In this document: one piece after another, positions 9,578 to 18,449 of the stretch
Layout of the letters: every line of letters begins with the position of its first letter
Position numbering within the stretch: position 1 is the first letter of the stretch
Assembly: GCA_028565635.1 (NCBI GenBank)
Contig: JAOXYB010018096.1
Location: 1 to 18,449, forward strand
Source of the DNA: Phoronis ovalis
Lineage: Eukaryota; Phoronida; Phoronidae
DNA: 18,449 nucleotides
Direction: 5' to 3'
Notes under the pieces: model-generated
Seen by the model: only the letters and a program-made list of their open reading frames with translations
Told to the model about the DNA's origin: nothing
Databases searched by the model: none
Made by a program: the position numbers and the translations under genes

Positions 9578-9630
9578 AGCTTTATGACTCTACAATGGCT
9601 TGCCTATGGCGAAGCCGTAGGGTCATAGCT
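9578..9630. repeat. Subterminal stem-loop of the left arm (mirrored near 11520-11572)
   Basis: AGCTTTATGACTCTAC at the left pairs with GTAGGGTCATAGCT at the right; ATGGCTTGCC and GGCGAAGCCGT pair inside, around a small loop. The right arm repeats this arrangement, so each transposon tip can fold on itself. Confidence 0.65.
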
Positions 9631-10014
9631 CATACAGTGTAAAAATCAGTAGAAGGTGGTGTCTTTCAAAAACACTCACCGTGTGTCAAAAAATTCAATA
9701 AATTCAAAGCAATATTGCTGCCTTCTTTGTCTATGATACTTCTTCTGTTTTCTGTCACTTTAACCTCAATTAGTACTCCTCAAGGTGACTTCTAGCCCAC
9801 AAATCCATTACCACTACGATCAATGCAAAATTTCCATCTTGCAGACTTCATTTGGCAGGATATGACATCACATTTACCAGCGACACCAGGCGGCAATCTG
9901 AAGAAATTCGGATAGTATGAACTAGTCGAAAACTACTCTTCACTCATTTCCATAATTACTCGGATTCATGGGCGGAAAATCTAACGATATGAGTTACCAT
10001 GGCCCATAAGAGCC

Positions 10015-10250
10015 TATTATTTTTCCAGTGTCATTATATTTATTCCGGTGTATTTTTTACTTATTCCATTGTATTTTTATTTATTCCGCTGTATTTTTAT
10101 TTATTCCACTGTATTTTTATTTATTCCGCTGTATGTTTTACTTATTCCGTTGTATTTTTATTTATTCCGCTGTATTTTTATTTATTCCGTTGTATTTTTA
10201 TTTATTCCGCTGTATTTTTGTTTATTCCGGTAACATTTTATTTATTCCGC
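10015..10250 (+). repeat. 20-bp minisatellite, about eleven units, in the left arm
   Basis: The unit is TGTATTTTTATTTATTCCGC with substitutions at a few positions and one or two 21-base variants. Because 20 is not a multiple of three, all three plus frames stay open and give repetitive Tyr/Leu/Phe/Ile peptides; these are not genes. Confidence 0.9.
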
Positions 10251-10333
10251 AGCAGTCGTGAATTATTCCACAGCAGTCGTGAATTAGTCCACAGCAGTCA
10301 TGAATTATTCTGCAGCAGTCATGAATTATTCCA
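10251..10333 (+). repeat. 21-bp minisatellite, four units, adjoining the 20-bp array
   Basis: The unit is AGCAGTCGTGAATTATTCCAC with a few substitutions. The 3' half (AATTATTCCAC) resembles the end of the 20-bp unit, suggesting that one array arose from the other. It has no clear counterpart in the right arm apart from a single GAATTCATTACAGCGG-like remnant near 11067-11082. Confidence 0.85.
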
Positions 10334-11033
10334 GATTCATGTGTATTTGTTTCTGTATAAGACCAGGCATTTTATTTAAGTGTGTTTATGAAAAGGGTAT
10401 TATGTTTCACCTGTTTATTACTTGGAAGGAGTCAATGATAAGCACAAGTTTATGCTGTATGCAAGTATCCAACAGAACTACCTAATTATATAATGCAATG
10501 AATTTATTATAATTATATCTTACCATCAGAAATGCCAGTCAGAGGTGTTGGATTTTCCATGTGAAAGTCTTGGTACTTGTTGGCTCAGTGGCAGATATAT
10601 GTGTATCATATCACTCATTGTTTACTTGAACACATGCTTGACATTTTATCCTCAGATAATAATTATAGTTCCTCTAACATGTACCATATGCCAGGGACCA
10701 CATGCAGCAAATGATGGGAAGTAGATATGCCATGTGGGGGTCATGTTGTTGATTGATAAATAATTAAAGTGCTATAAGAAATTGTAATAGATTCTTATAG
10801 CCATGCATTCTTAATTTGACTCTGCATTCTTAGATTTCTAGATGTGATGAGTACATGCATGCAGAGTTATGTTTTAAATACTAACCAAATATTCCTATAC
10901 AATTATGCATATGAACTTAATCATATAAATTAAAATGTAATAATAAAAGAATATATAATGTTCCTATACAATTATGCATATTAACTTATGTAATAATTGA
11001 AAATGTAATAATAAAATATATAAAAATAAATGA
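10334..11033. other. Core of the foldback element; non-coding
   Basis: No transposase or other domain is visible. It holds a perfect 9-bp stem, CTATAAGAA/TTCTTATAG, at 10772-10780 and 10792-10800, and a two-copy tandem repeat of about 69 bp (10892-10960 and 10961-11027) starting TTCCTATACAATTATGCATA. Confidence 0.6.
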
Positions 11034-11190
11034 CAGCGGAATAAATATAATGAAATGCAACCGGAAGAATTCATTACAGCGGAATAAATAAAAATCCACC
11101 AGAATAAATAAAAATCCACCGGAATAAATATGAATACATCGGAATAAATAAAAATACACAGGAATAAATACAAATACACCGGAATAAATA
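11034..11190 (-). repeat. Inverted counterpart of the 20-bp minisatellite in the right arm, about eight units
   Basis: Units of the form GGAATAAATAAAAATACACC are the reverse complement of the left array. There are fewer of them and they are more diverged, so the two arrays have changed length independently. Confidence 0.85.
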
Positions 11191-11579
11191 TAGGCTCTTA
11201 TGGGCCATGGTAACGAGTAAGGAGTAGTTTTCGACTAGTTCATCCTATCCGAATTTTCGCTGGTAAATGTGACATCATATCCTGCCAAATGAAGTCTGCA
11301 AGATGGAAATTTTGCGTTGATCGTAGTGCTAATGGATTTGTGGGTTAAAGTCACCTTGAAGAGTACTAATCGAGGTTAAAGTGGCAGAAAACAGAAGAAG
11401 AAGTATCATAGACGAAGAAGTATCATAGACAAAGAAGGCAGCAATATTGCTTTGAATTTTTTGACACACGGTGAGTGTTTTTGAAAGACAACAACTTCTA
11501 CTGATTTTTACACTGTATGAGCTATGACCCTACGGCTTCGCCATAGGCAAGCCATAGTAGGGTCATAAAGCTAGGACTA

Positions 11580-11588
11580 GGGATTTAT
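11580..11588 (+). repeat. Target-site duplication, right copy (GGGATTTAT)
   Basis: This 9-bp sequence is identical to 9562-9570 and lies directly outside the right inverted arm. Confidence 0.85.
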
Positions 11589-11654
11589 CAGAGTATCGTC
11601 ACAAAATACATGAAAATGTGCACAGAATTCCGATCTTTTTATACAGGGCCTACT

Positions 11655-11980
11655 CCCGGGCGGACACTTGGCAAATTTATGGCATGGGGTGAGGTCCATG
11701 CCTCAAAACCCTATACCTGTTGCAAGCCAGCTATGGCAAAAAATGCCCCGTTGTCCAAAAAGATAGCTAAAAACATAACCCTTTAGTAACACCCATGGCA
11801 AAAAACATTCCATTATAAGCAAACAAGATTTTAAGGAACCGTTGTAAAAATATACTCCGTTGCAAGTGTCCAGGGTTGAAATATATACCCCGTTGTAAGA
11901 AGGGGCCCTGAAAACCATACCCCATAGGGTGGCACGTATGCATAAGCACTTTGGATGGTAGTGCTCCCCCCCCCCCCGGG
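11655..11980. mobile_element. 326-bp MITE with CCCGGG termini and probable 8-bp target duplication
   Basis: The left end CCCGGGCGGACACTTGG and the right end (reverse complement CCCGGGGGG...GGAGCACTACC) are imperfectly inverted. Flanks GGCCTACT (11647-11654) and ATCCTACT (11981-11988) match at 6 of 8 bases. The interior has degenerate units based on ATACCCCGTTGTAAG at 11735-11905. Size, CCCGGG tips, 8-bp flank and internal ATACCCC-type units all parallel the 1663-1996 element, so the two are probably related families. There is no coding capacity. Confidence 0.6.
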
Positions 11981-11988
11981 ATCCTACT

Positions 11989-13310
11989 GCAGCCTTATTA
12001 AACGGCGGTTAGGGTATGATTAGGTTAAGGCGGACAGTTATTACAGCTAGGTCAACGGTTACAGTACCTGTTAAAGATAGATTACACTGGAGGCCAAAGG
12101 GTCTATCATATTTATTTAAAAATATAACAACACTTTCTCGCGAGCTGACCAAAGTCATCTAGGACTAGTCACTAGCAATATTGAGCAATGAACACCAGTC
12201 CCAAGATGGCAAGAACGATGAATTAATTAGCAATCAAAAAATGAAGATACCTACAGATTTAATTTACAATTAGCCTCTTCTTTTTGCTCCCAAACTACTG
12301 CTTGCAACATGCCTACAATGTATTCGCTATTTTAGAACAATTTTGGACAGCTTATGAACATGAAAGAGCATGAATAAATACAAGTAAATAAAAAGTAGTT
12401 GTGCCCAAAAGTTTTATCATGGGCGTCGCCATTTTGAAATGATTGTTCAGGGGAGATAACCATACCAAAGCCAGTTTCTGCTCGGGTTTCTGCTCCGTCT
12501 AGACCTCTAAAAAAAAGTTTGTTTGTCTCTATCTAAATATCTTTTTCTTTTGTGAAAGAAAGTAAAAACCACTGGGTCGAATTCTTAAAATCTACTGGAA
12601 AAAAAATATTAAATTAATTAGCATATTGACAGATATCGACACGTGGTCCTGGGCCCGCGAGGTCTCTATGATGCTGATAACAGAGGGCACTTCAAGAAAG
12701 CAAATGTATGGTTTTAACTTTTTTCCTTAACATTTTAAAGTCAATTCTTCCTCCATTCCAGCTTCAAAATATTAATGGCAGTGTTTATCAACAGTACTGT
12801 AAACAAAAACGTATAACTAGGTACGGGAACGTATTACTGTCAGTGCACTCGACTTGCGTCCTCCTGGTGGCACTTTAATGCAGTATGCATGTCGTTATGG
12901 TGTCAAATCGGTCCCCCGGGTCTAACTGGTCCCAACTTCTAATTGGTCCTTTTCGTGTCGTGATATAATAGTAAAGTAGCAGACAGTGTGGTCTCCATCT
13001 TCATGGTAAGTGGGGTAAGTATGAGAATTTCAGTCGAGAAAAGATAACAATACTCACCGAAGCAACGCTGATCAACTTGAAAATAACACCGGATTTATGT
13101 ATACGGAATTCAGGATTCTGTGTTTGCCCAGCAATTCCCTGACAGACTAAGCTGGTGACGTTAGAAAAAGCTGAGTAGCTGTCACAAACCAGTACCTTAT
13201 CCGGTGGGAGCATAACTCGGAAACCTACTATAAACTCAAAGAGTTACTAACTCCAAAGCAAAGAATTCCTGCTACATTTTTGAGTTAAGGAATGCATTTT
13301 TCTGTTTCAG
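11989..13310. other. Non-coding stretch upstream of the ATP-grasp relic
   Basis: No gene is established. A short exon-like piece on + has a good acceptor (TCCTCCATTCCAG ending at 12761) and a possible donor at 12821. On - an open frame runs from ATG at 13213 to a consensus TCG|GTGAGT donor at 13058/13057 (52 codons, phase 0). Neither shows a domain. A triplet of near-repeats ending GGTCC lies at 12910-12950, including a CCCGGG at 12915. Confidence 0.4.
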
Positions 13311-14043
13311 TATCTTGCAGTGGAGTACATAGAAGGAACCTTATACAATGTAACTATAGCTTTTCATAATCCGCATAATGGACCCTACTTGGCGGAGTGA
13401 TTGTACAGTGCGCATCAGATCATAATTCTTCACCTGCTTTTTATCTAAAAAGTGCTATATAAGTAGATCTATGCAAGGTAGTTTACCTACTGACAAACAA
13501 TGTGAATTAATTAATGCTGCCTACAACTGTCTTCTGGCTTTGGGTGCCAGAACATGGATATATAATGTTGACATGATCTGGCAAAACAGTGGGGTACCTA
13601 AACTGGTAGAAATAAATCCGTCCTCGACAAAGTGGATATCATATTGCTGATTTTGCTAAATTTGTGTATGATATTGATTTAGAATTGTTAGGGTATCTTA
13701 TAAATTGCAAAACAGCCAGCATTATAGAACAAGAATTTGTTGCCAAGCAGGTTATATAGCTTTTTATCACCGTGATATTGCAGCACTCCAAAAATCATTT
13801 CAGTTCCTACAGCAGAAACATTCAAGCTCCGAAATTGTACTCGATGACTTCAAAAGGGCAAATAGCAGTGGATATTCCAGTACTGTACATGCTATACAAT
13901 CTGGGTTTAAACATCCGAAACCTTGCTGTTTAATATTTACTTCTAACATTAACAGGTCAGAGGGGACTAATAAATTAGCAGATATTTTGGTCGAGTCTAG
14001 TTTTTTCTCTCAAAAAGAGCAAATTTTAGATTTATTCAGCTGA
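13311..14043 (+). pseudogene. Decayed exon of a carnosine-synthase-like ATP-grasp enzyme (C-terminal part)
   Basis: Five segments in changing frames read in order as the C-terminal half of an ATP-grasp ligase. 13311-13390 gives EYIEGT and NPHNGPYL; 13391-13459 gives GGVIVQCASDHNSS; 13460-13632 gives LPTDKQCELINAAYNC, then VDMIW and LVEINP; 13634 to about 13740 gives GYHIADFAKFVYDIDLELLG; about 13720-14043 gives AGYIAFYHRDIAAL to ILDLFS and a stop. From memory, the LPTDKQ...AAYNCLLALG...NVDM...LVEINP order and the tail fit carnosine synthase (CARNS1), an ATP-dependent beta-alanine:histidine ligase. At least four frame changes (near 13389, 13460, 13633, 13740) disable it, and the usual Arg after EINP is Ser. 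A splice acceptor (TTTTTCTGTTTCAG ending at 13310) survives, which suggests a DNA-level duplicate rather than a retrocopy. The other exons are not seen. Confidence 0.72.
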
Positions 14044-14916
14044 AAACAGTTTTTAAAGTATTTCAAAGCATATCAGTATTAAAAAATAATGTTATGAAAG
14101 GTGTGAATCAAACTTAAATGAATAGCAGAGCTTAAGAGAAAATGTGGTTAAAACACTGTACTGTTAAAATATCATTATACAAGTGCGAACTGGGAAATTT
14201 TCCTATCAAGAATCAACATGAAATGATAACTTCTGCCAGTAATGTATGGACAGTGGTTACATGTTTAAGATATTAATAATTTTAAAAGTCTGCAATTTAA
14301 GAAAGTGTTCAGAAAAGACCTACAATAGTTCTCACTAAAAAAAGTGCATACAATTAGCTAATAGTTATTTTTGGTACTAAAATACTACTATAACATTTTG
14401 ATATGCGTAATTAGCAGAATATTTTCTTATGATTTTCGGAAACAACATTGAATCATGTGCATTATAAAAACGATCTTTTATAATTATATCTAGAATTTGC
14501 CAGGTTATCACAAATTACAGCATTATGAGTGTAATGCTCTATTATATGCTGATTATGGTTAATATATGTATAAAGTTGTGTTATTATTCTATTAGAATTA
14601 GTATAGAAGAGAAAAGAAAAGACATGCTAGTTTTCCAGTTACTTAAATATGGTGAGGATGAAATTTATTTTAGAGATTTCATATAAATTGGAGAGATTTT
14701 GTGTAAATTAATATGTTCACAAAAGAGGTAAAAATTATGCACCATTATGCTAAGATTATCATGGATCAGGTCTGTATTCTTTCCATAACACCTACTGAAA
14801 AATTGTGGTTAGTATTTTACACAATAAATTCTTAAGTGTTCAGAAGCAACTTTAATTTTAAGTGTTAAATTCTCATTCCTCCATATTCTTGCCAAATATT
14901 GTTGTTCTCGCACAAC
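14044..14916. other. AT-rich non-coding stretch
   Basis: It follows the ATP-grasp relic. I see no gene, structured repeat or mobile-element boundary. Confidence 0.5.
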
Positions 14917-15201
14917 CCTTTTTTAAAATATAAATGAGTGTTTTGGGGGACATTAGGGGACATTTTTCAAAGAATTTGCTTCCTACATTTTTTGCGCACT
15001 TTTGTGAGATAAAGAATTTAATCCATAAATCATGTCTCTGTGATAAAAATTGCAGCAATAGTTAGATTTTTAAGAATGGAAAAGTTAATAATGAATTGTT
15101 CTTATGCTTGTGTCGCAAGATATACCTGCATGCTAAAAATGAAGTCTGAGCATAATGCTGTTAATTAATCAATGCCTGATTATCATAAAGGAAAATTGTA
15201 A
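14917..15201 (+). repeat. Diverged direct duplication, copy 1
   Basis: CCTTTTTTAAAATATAAA onward matches 15351-15687. The conserved blocks are the GGGACA-x-TT-x-TCAAAGAAT segment, ATCCATAAAT-x-ATGTCTCTG, TGATAAAAATTG, GTTAGATTTTTAAGAA and GAAAATTGTAA near the end. It has no coding potential on either strand. Confidence 0.75.
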
Positions 15202-15350
15202 TGAGCCTATAGTGATTACATTATCAGAACTTTAAATGCATTAATTCGGATACAAGTGACAAAACAAAATGTTTTTTGCAACATGACCAAGGCTGTCGAG
15301 CTTATTAGAGAAAAATTGTCATAAAAAATTAAGCCCTTTGCCTGCCAAAG

Positions 15351-15687
15351 CCTTTTTTAAATATAAAGAGACGTTATTGGGGCTGCAAGGGACAGTTATC
15401 AAAGAATCTGTTTCCTAGATTTTTTGCACATTTGTGATATGAAAATTTTGATCCATAAATTATGTCTCTGTGATAAAAATTGTAGGACTAGTTAGATTTT
15501 TAAGAAATTCCATTCAAATGTATACGGAGGTCTATTTAATGGCACTGAGAATTTTTTCAGAGGATACGTATATCCGTTAATAATAATGAATATTTCTTGT
15601 GTTGCAAGATGTACTAGTGCGTCAAAAATGAAGTCGTAAAGCTGATCTGGCCAAACATTAATTATTAATCATAGGCGAAAATTGTAA
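15351..15687 (+). repeat. Diverged direct duplication, copy 2
   Basis: This is a second copy of the 14917-15201 sequence, about 430 bp downstream. It has about 70-80 extra bases after the TTTTTAAGAA block (about 15508-15585), including GTATACGG and CGTATATCCG. These were either inserted here or lost from copy 1. Confidence 0.75.
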
Positions 15688-15743
15688 AAATAACAGGTTA
15701 GCAAATTAAATAGCTGAGGTTTATATTCATTATATATAATATT

Positions 15744-15869
15744 CGAGACATAGCTGAGATTACTGGCATGTCAAATGTAAAATATTTGCCAATGATTTGC
15801 AATAGCAATTCAATTTGTAAATTTGAATGACGCTTAAAATAAAAAGGCTCGAAAGGCTCAAGGAAGTCA
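15744..15869 (+). repeat. Second direct duplication, copy 1
   Basis: It shares CGAGACATAGCTGAGAT, TGTAAAATAT, the TGATTTG block and GCTTAAAATAAAAAGGCT with 15911-16028. No gene lies within it. Confidence 0.75.
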
Positions 15870-15910
15870 ATGTCTAATATTGGTGTTAAAGTAAACAAAA
15901 CCTTCTTCTT

Positions 15911-16028
15911 CGGGACACAGCTGAGATAGGTCAATGTAAAATATGTGCTGATGATTTGAAATAATCAATTCAACTTGTAAAATTTAACAATGCTTAAAAT
16001 AAAAAGGCTTGAAAGGCACTCAAGGGAG
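15911..16028 (+). repeat. Second direct duplication, copy 2
   Basis: CGGGACACAGCTGAGATAGG onward repeats 15744-15869 at a spacing of about 165 bp, ending near GAAAGGCACTCAAGGGAG. Divergence is moderate, with small indels. Confidence 0.75.
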
Positions 16029-18282
16029 TTTATCCGCTTTTATGCAAATCTCGACTTCTTTGCTAACCCACAAATGAAGTTTGTTTTGTTTTTTAATGAA
16101 CTTTGAAAAAATGTAACAAATGTTCAAAAAACCCAATTCCATATTTATTTGAAACTGCATAAAAAAGTTATTGTTCTGTTTCGATTAAATGCTATATTGT
16201 GTTTTCACCTTCACTTACAAACTTTGGCTTTAATTTTATATATTTAAGTGTTGTCAAACGAAAATATATGTTAGACTAAAGTGGTGAGTACACCATGAAG
16301 ACGGACACAGGATCAATTTTTAATATACAGTTTGCTCACCGTGTAAGATCATTTGATGCTACAAAATTGAAAATTAAGCATATTAATATAATAAATAATA
16401 ATGTTTGTTGAAGTTATAATTAGTATGTATTGATGAGTACTAACAATAAACTTAACTAACAGAAATATTATAAATTTACTTTTTATTAAATTTTTTTTTA
16501 AACGTTTAGCTTATCAATCTGGCATGGAAAGGGAAGCGATAGAGACTGCAATGATTTTTTACATTCTGCAAAAGAATAGACAATTACATCAGTTATTCAG
16601 AAATTAATTCTTCCACCTCAAAAACCTCAAACTTGCCGCTCTTTGTCCGCTTCACCATAAAAGCTATAGTATCAGCCCGGGAGTATCAGTCACCCGGGAT
16701 CAGTCGCAGGAGGTGAACGTAGTAAATAATTAATGTAAAACTATATGTTACATATCAATTGATATAGACACACCTAAATTTTATATAAAATTATTTAATT
16801 GATAATAAACACTGAGCAGATCTATAAATCAATAAATAACACAAATATTCAAATTAATGCAGACTCAGAAAACACCATGCATCCATCAGTAGCACACCCA
16901 GACTGGTCCTGGTGTGGCTCTTTTATTCTCGGACACAGTCAACACACAAACTCATGTTTATGTACGATTATTCGGTGGAAGAAAGCCCTTTAAAGCTGTT
17001 TTGCCCATTCCATATCTTGAAAATCATGATATATATATATATAGAGATCGTTTTAAGCCAGAAGTAGAGGCCAAAATAATGGTTATTTTTTATTTTGACC
17101 GGGTCGGGGTCACTTTCAATATGGCCGATAGGTGGCCATGTTTGTTCCCAAAATGATACGTATACAGCTAGAAAAATGAAATGTTGCATGGACGATTTAA
17201 ATGTGGACTTATGAAGGCCATAGGTGGGTGTGTGCATGGTATATAGGCTATAGTAGTTATTTTAGAATAATGCTTGAAATATGGGTCAAACTCCCATCCA
17301 ACATATTTTCACACATTTAAGCTGTTTGTGTCAATTTTCAAAAATAAACAGTTTTATTGGTTTATCGGATAAATTAAAGTTTAAATACGAAATCCTGTAC
17401 GGCCCATAGGCACCTTAAGCAGATATTAATATATTATGATTTCCTATATGGTGGCTGTACCAGCACATTGACCAAGTATAACTAATTCTTGCTGCATAAC
17501 TAACTTCTAAGCTAAATTAAATTCCGACTTTGTAATATAATACTTTCATAACCACATTAAAAGCATAATACTTTTATAAGAAAACAATGTCAAACCGTCA
17601 TACAATCTTGTAAAATTAGCATCATCACTATTATAACGATCCTTAATATGTACATCATGCCAATATTATTACACAATGATATAAATTTCTTTGTAATAAC
17701 TTACAATATATGATATGATGCAGAAAATGGCATTTGAAGAACATTTCGACACAAGTTGAAAATAATATTTCTCTGGCGTACGGCGACAGTGAGAATAGTT
17801 GGTGGGTAAACAATAGCCGTTTTTTAAGACCTTCGAGCTAAAAATTCATATTTTTTTGGGACCTATGAGCTCAAAGTTCATTACCCTTTATGGGACCTTT
17901 TTATCCTGTATTCAAGATGAAGAAACGAATCGGAACAACTATGTTTTGGGCATCTCTGTTTTGAAACAACGGACATTTGAAAACTATATCCTATTTCATT
18001 TCCTGGGAGCAGGGAGTAGGAACACAGGCTTTGATTAATTTTGGGGCCAAATTTTTGTGTTCGCTAGATTTTTGAGTTATTTATACCGTTTTCAGGGCGT
18101 TCCAGGTACCTGGTCTAACTGTTAAAAATATATCCTTTGAAATATCAATGTCATCTGATGGGTTTGAAAAGGCAAATGACGTCATTCACAGAAATAGGAA
18201 AACTCAACGGTATGATACAGGACTTTCTTGGAAACAGTACTACTGCTATTCATTACCGATTTTAAATGTCAAAGATATTTTC
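16029..18282. other. Non-coding stretch up to the right-edge gene
   Basis: No gene is supported. A short near-duplicate around two CCCGGG hexamers (AGTATCAGCCCGGGAGTATCAGTCACCCGGGATCAG, split at 16681) lies at 16668-16703. An (AT)n microsatellite lies at about 17028-17042. Open frames at 16914-17156 (+) and 17856-18038 (+) have no recognisable domain. The part nearest 18283 is probably 3' UTR of the minus-strand gene. Confidence 0.45.
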
Positions 18283-18447
18283 CTATAATTTCTCCAACCA
18301 CATATCATGTCTCCCAGGCCAGCCAGATTTACCTCCCAGTAAATCAATATCATACTTTAGTGCCATGCTATGCCCCAACTTTCTTCGCAAGATATCCAGT
18401 ACTCCCTTCTCGATATCATGAAACCACGATTTAGGGGTGTATGCATC
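18283..18447 (-). CDS. C-terminal end of an unrecognised minus-strand gene, cut by the window edge (54 codons visible)
   Basis: Reading leftwards from the edge, the frame is open from 18447 to TAG at 18285-18283. The peptide has SWFHDIEKGVLDILRRKLG, then ALKYDIDLLGGKSGWPGRHD and ends MWLEKL. Its balanced composition, with many Trp, Gly, Asp and Arg residues, is unlike the chance frames in this AT-rich DNA and suggests a real protein end. I do not recognise the family, and the 5' part lies outside the window. It could also be a gene fragment. Confidence 0.5.
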   Translation of the reverse strand, partial: DAYTPKSWFHDIEKGVLDILRRKLGHSMALKYDIDLLGGKSGWPGRHDMWLEKL

Positions 18448-18449
18448 CC

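Larger units (their letters stand above)
9571..11579. mobile_element. 2009-bp foldback / Mutator-like non-autonomous DNA transposon with long inverted arms
   Basis: The left arm (9571 to about 10247) and right arm (about 11034 to 11579) are inverted copies of each other, from TAGTCCTAGCTTTATGAC at the tip inwards. Shared blocks include the GGCTTGCCTATGGCGAAGCC segment, AGCAATATTGCTGCCTTCTT, CTTGCAGACTTCATTTGGCA and CATGGCCCATAAGAGCCTAT. The insert is flanked by a perfect 9-bp direct repeat, GGGATTTAT, at 9562-9570 and 11580-11588. Nine-base duplications with arms of hundreds of bases are typical of Mutator-like and foldback elements. The core (about 10335-11030) has no transposase frame, so mobility would depend on an autonomous relative. 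The left arm carries an extra stretch near 9940-9990, and the right arm has a local GAAGAAGTATCATAGAC duplication near 11395-11432. Confidence 0.85.

Noticed and set aside
10015-10333. CRISPR-like regular repeat array
   Set aside because: The units abut with no unique spacers, and the DNA is from an animal. These are minisatellites in a transposon arm.
9999-10379. Three overlapping plus-strand frames rich in Tyr, Leu, Phe, Ile
   Set aside because: They are readings of the 20-bp minisatellite, open in all three frames because the unit lacks stops and is not a multiple of three. They are not protein genes.
13058-13213. Minus-strand 52-codon frame ending at a consensus GTGAGT donor
   Set aside because: The donor is good, but there is no partner exon, no domain, and the strand is opposite to the adjacent ATP-grasp relic. 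It is left undecided rather than called.
13705-14043. An independent 112-codon gene
   Set aside because: The frame opens at TTG, not ATG, and its content continues the ATP-grasp relic from the preceding segments.
16914-17156. Open plus-strand frame near the (AT)n microsatellite
   Set aside because: It runs through the microsatellite (Tyr-Ile repeats) and shows no domain or splice support.

Overview
This is animal (metazoan) nuclear DNA. It is AT-rich, its genes are split by GT-AG introns, coding density is low, and short non-autonomous DNA transposons and diverged tandem duplications are common. The domain mix (CARD, RING, filamin-type Ig, NHL and a carnosine-synthase-like ATP-grasp relic) suits an invertebrate such as a hemichordate, cephalochordate or mollusc. 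The sequence alone does not fix the phylum.

The centrepiece is one complete three-exon gene on the + strand, join(2850..3008, 5978..6137, 6988..8369), encoding 566 residues. The splice phases close exactly. Its first two exons are too short to stand out as open frames, and together they encode a caspase recruitment domain (CARD) resembling those of CRADD and APAF1. Exon 3 carries a C3HC4 RING finger, a filamin/ABP280-like Ig domain and six NHL blades, with no B-box or obvious coiled coil. The predicted product is a CARD-linked RING E3 ubiquitin ligase with a TRIM-NHL-like C-terminus, an architecture I do not recognise as a described family.

Layout: 1-2849 is mostly non-coding, with two weak exon candidates (337-527 +, 1274-1434 -) and a 334-bp MITE (1663-1996). 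The CARD-RING-NHL gene occupies 2850-8369, with introns of 2969 and 850 bp. A 2009-bp foldback or Mutator-like element lies at 9571-11579, bounded by a perfect 9-bp target-site duplication; its long inverted arms end in 20-bp minisatellites. A second CCCGGG-ended MITE lies at 11655-11980. A decayed carnosine-synthase-like ATP-grasp exon (13311-14043) has at least four frame changes. Two diverged direct duplications occupy about 14917-16028. The 3' end of an unrecognised minus-strand gene enters at the right edge (18283-18447).

The window therefore holds one apparently functional gene, possibly linking a death-fold adaptor to ubiquitin ligation. Around it lie gene fragments and non-autonomous repeats that carry no visible transposase.
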